Of a stretch of 7,624 nucleotides of DNA, positions 6,718 to 7,624 are shown in pieces. Below the pieces are notes generated by a model. The model was not told where the DNA came from, made no database searches, and saw only the letters and a list, made by a program, of their open reading frames with translations. Location: assembly GCA_903839795.1 (NCBI GenBank), contig CAIMDR010000331.1, positions 1 to 7,624 on the forward strand, read 5' to 3'. Position numbers and translations under genes: made by a program. The stretch's first letter is position 1, and each line of letters starts with the position of its first letter. Source of the stretch: an uncultured Methylococcaceae bacterium (GTDB lineage Bacteria > Pseudomonadota > Gammaproteobacteria > Methylococcales > Methylomonadaceae).

Positions 6718-7499
6718 TGCTTAAAATTAACGGATTACAGCAATATTACGGTGAAAGTCATACCTTATGGGATTTACAGTTGGATGTTTCTAAAGGCTCC
6801 TGTGTCTGTCTGATGGGACGTAACGGCGTTGGTAAAACCACCCTGTTAAAAGCCATTATGGGACTGGTTCCGGTAAGAGGCGGCACGCTGGAGATGGATG
6901 GTCAGTCGCTGGTCAATGCAAAAGCTGAAAATCGTGCAGAACTGGGCATAGGTTATGTACCGCAGGGGCGGGAAATTTTTCCGTTACTGACGGTGGAAGA
7001 AAATCTTAAAACCGGATTACGTGCAGCACGGAAACACGGCATCAAAAAGATACCCGATCAAATATTTGACATCTTTCCGGTATTAAAGCAAATGCTTAAC
7101 CGGCGAGGTGGCGATTTATCCGGCGGTCAACAACAGCAATTAGCTATCGGTCGGGCGTTGGTATTAAATCCGCGCTTATTGATTTTGGACGAACCGACCG
7201 AAGGTATTCAGCCGAATATCGTCAGCGAAATCGGTGACGTAATTATTCGACTCAACCGCTCACGCGGCACCCCCATAACCCTGCCAAAAACGAATCCTTA
7301 TGATTTGGGCGAGGTGCATGAAGCGATTAACAAAATCCATCAGCAGTTAGGCGTAACCGTATTATTGGTAGAACAAAAACTGCCCTTTGCCCGCAAGGTC
7401 GCCGATCGGTTTTGTATCATGGATCGTGGCCGAAATGTCGCCGTTGGGGAGATGGATCAATTGGCCGAGGACATGGTTAAGCGGTATTTGACGGTTTGA
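6717..7499 (+). CDS. urtE: Urea ABC transporter ATP-binding protein UrtE, with an internal insertion
   Basis: UrtE is the second ATPase and pairs with UrtD under the UrtBC channel. Its ATG shares one base with the urtD stop (TGATG), and the G6 run at 6708-6713 serves as a Shine-Dalgarno. Motifs are Walker A GRNGVGKTT (34-42), Q-loop Gln83 in GYVPQGREIFP, signature LSGGQQQ (134-140) and Walker B LLILDEPTEG (154-163) with Glu159. At the H-loop place there is Gln220 (LLVEQKLPFA), the usual condition in the LivF/UrtE branch, which leaves UrtD with the only switch His. At 260 residues it is longer than the roughly 230 I expect. The extra part is about residues 185-212, between the helix SEIGDVIIRLN and the strand VTVLLVEQ. 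The rest aligns well with family expectations through the terminal VKRYLTV. The insertion keeps the frame and is probably tolerated at the domain surface; whether it is lineage-wide is unknown. Confidence 0.95.
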   Translation: MLKINGLQQYYGESHTLWDLQLDVSKGSCVCLMGRNGVGKTTLLKAIMGLVPVRGGTLEMDGQSLVNAKAENRAELGIGYVPQGREIFPLLTVEENLKTGLRAARKHGIKKIPDQIFDIFPVLKQMLNRRGGDLSGGQQQQLAIGRALVLNPRLLILDEPTEGIQPNIVSEIGDVIIRLNRSRGTPITLPKTNPYDLGEVHEAINKIHQQLGVTVLLVEQKLPFARKVADRFCIMDRGRNVAVGEMDQLAEDMVKRYLTV

Positions 7500-7624
7500 T
7501 GGTAAAGTACAAGGACTAATACTCAATCTTCAAATTCTTGATTCTAGTGAGACAGCTATAACAAGCAATAGGCGTAGGCCGGAATAAGACCACCCAAGCG
7601 TAGCGAGTGGTGGCGTTTCCGGCA
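7500..7624. other. Downstream non-coding region, end of operon
   Basis: No gene is supportable after the urtE stop. The first 70 nt are AT-rich and featureless apart from short, imperfect self-complementary words. The remainder is the REP-like inverted repeat listed separately. No classical hairpin plus T-run terminator is visible, though one could lie past the window edge. Confidence 0.6.
7571..7624. repeat. REP-like palindromic element, possibly cut by the window edge
   Basis: GCCGGAA (7578-7584) pairs with TTCCGGC (7617-7623), and inside it CCACC (7590-7594) pairs with GGTGG (7609-7613). The loop contains GCGTAGCG. On the minus strand it reads TGCCGGAAACGCC at one end and TCTTATTCCGGCCTACGCC at the other. 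That is the same layout as enterobacterial REP elements, in which a GCC(G/T)GAT-type arm is paired with TTATC(C/A)GGCCTAC. It lies after the last gene of an operon, the usual place for such repeats, where it can stabilise the 3' end of the message or help termination. Copy number elsewhere in the genome cannot be seen here. Confidence 0.6.

Overview
The window holds a complete urea ABC-transporter operon, urtA-urtB-urtC-urtD-urtE. An outer-membrane porin gene with an in-frame stop codon sits directly upstream, and everything reads on the + strand. Base composition is moderate, near 45-47% GC by eye. The porin and Urt proteins look gammaproteobacterial, and the porin resembles those I associate with methylotrophs and methanotrophs. 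Methylococcales (Methylobacter/Methylomonas-like) is my best guess for the source, at moderate confidence, because no taxonomic marker gene is present.

Layout. Positions 1-317 are non-coding leader, with a conspicuous double palindrome (184-210) and a smaller hairpin (246-263). Positions 318-1559 hold the porin, one reading frame interrupted by TGA at 1098-1100 with a strong small hairpin 18 nt after it. urtA (1587-2885) follows after only 27 nt and encodes the periplasmic urea-binding protein. A 122-nt gap with two stem-loops precedes urtB (3008-4654), a permease with a large periplasmic N-terminal domain. A 150-nt gap with another stem-loop precedes urtC (4805-5896), the second permease. 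urtD (5893-6717) and urtE (6717-7499) are the two ATPases and are translationally coupled by ATGA and TGATG overlaps. The window ends in a REP-like inverted repeat (7571-7624), possibly cut by the edge.

How the genes work together. The porin would let urea or short amides cross the outer membrane. UrtA captures urea in the periplasm, UrtB/UrtC form the inner-membrane channel, and UrtD/UrtE hydrolyse ATP to drive import. No urease or urea amidolyase gene is in the window. The arrangement recalls the amide/urea system of Methylophilus methylotrophus, where a porin gene (fmdC) precedes binding-protein and permease genes.

Most of the window is ordinary. The points worth checking are the stop codon in the porin and the hairpin beside it, the operator-like double palindrome, the hairpins in the two long intercistronic gaps, a roughly 28-residue insertion in UrtE, and the terminal REP-like element. 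I see no new defence or mobile system.
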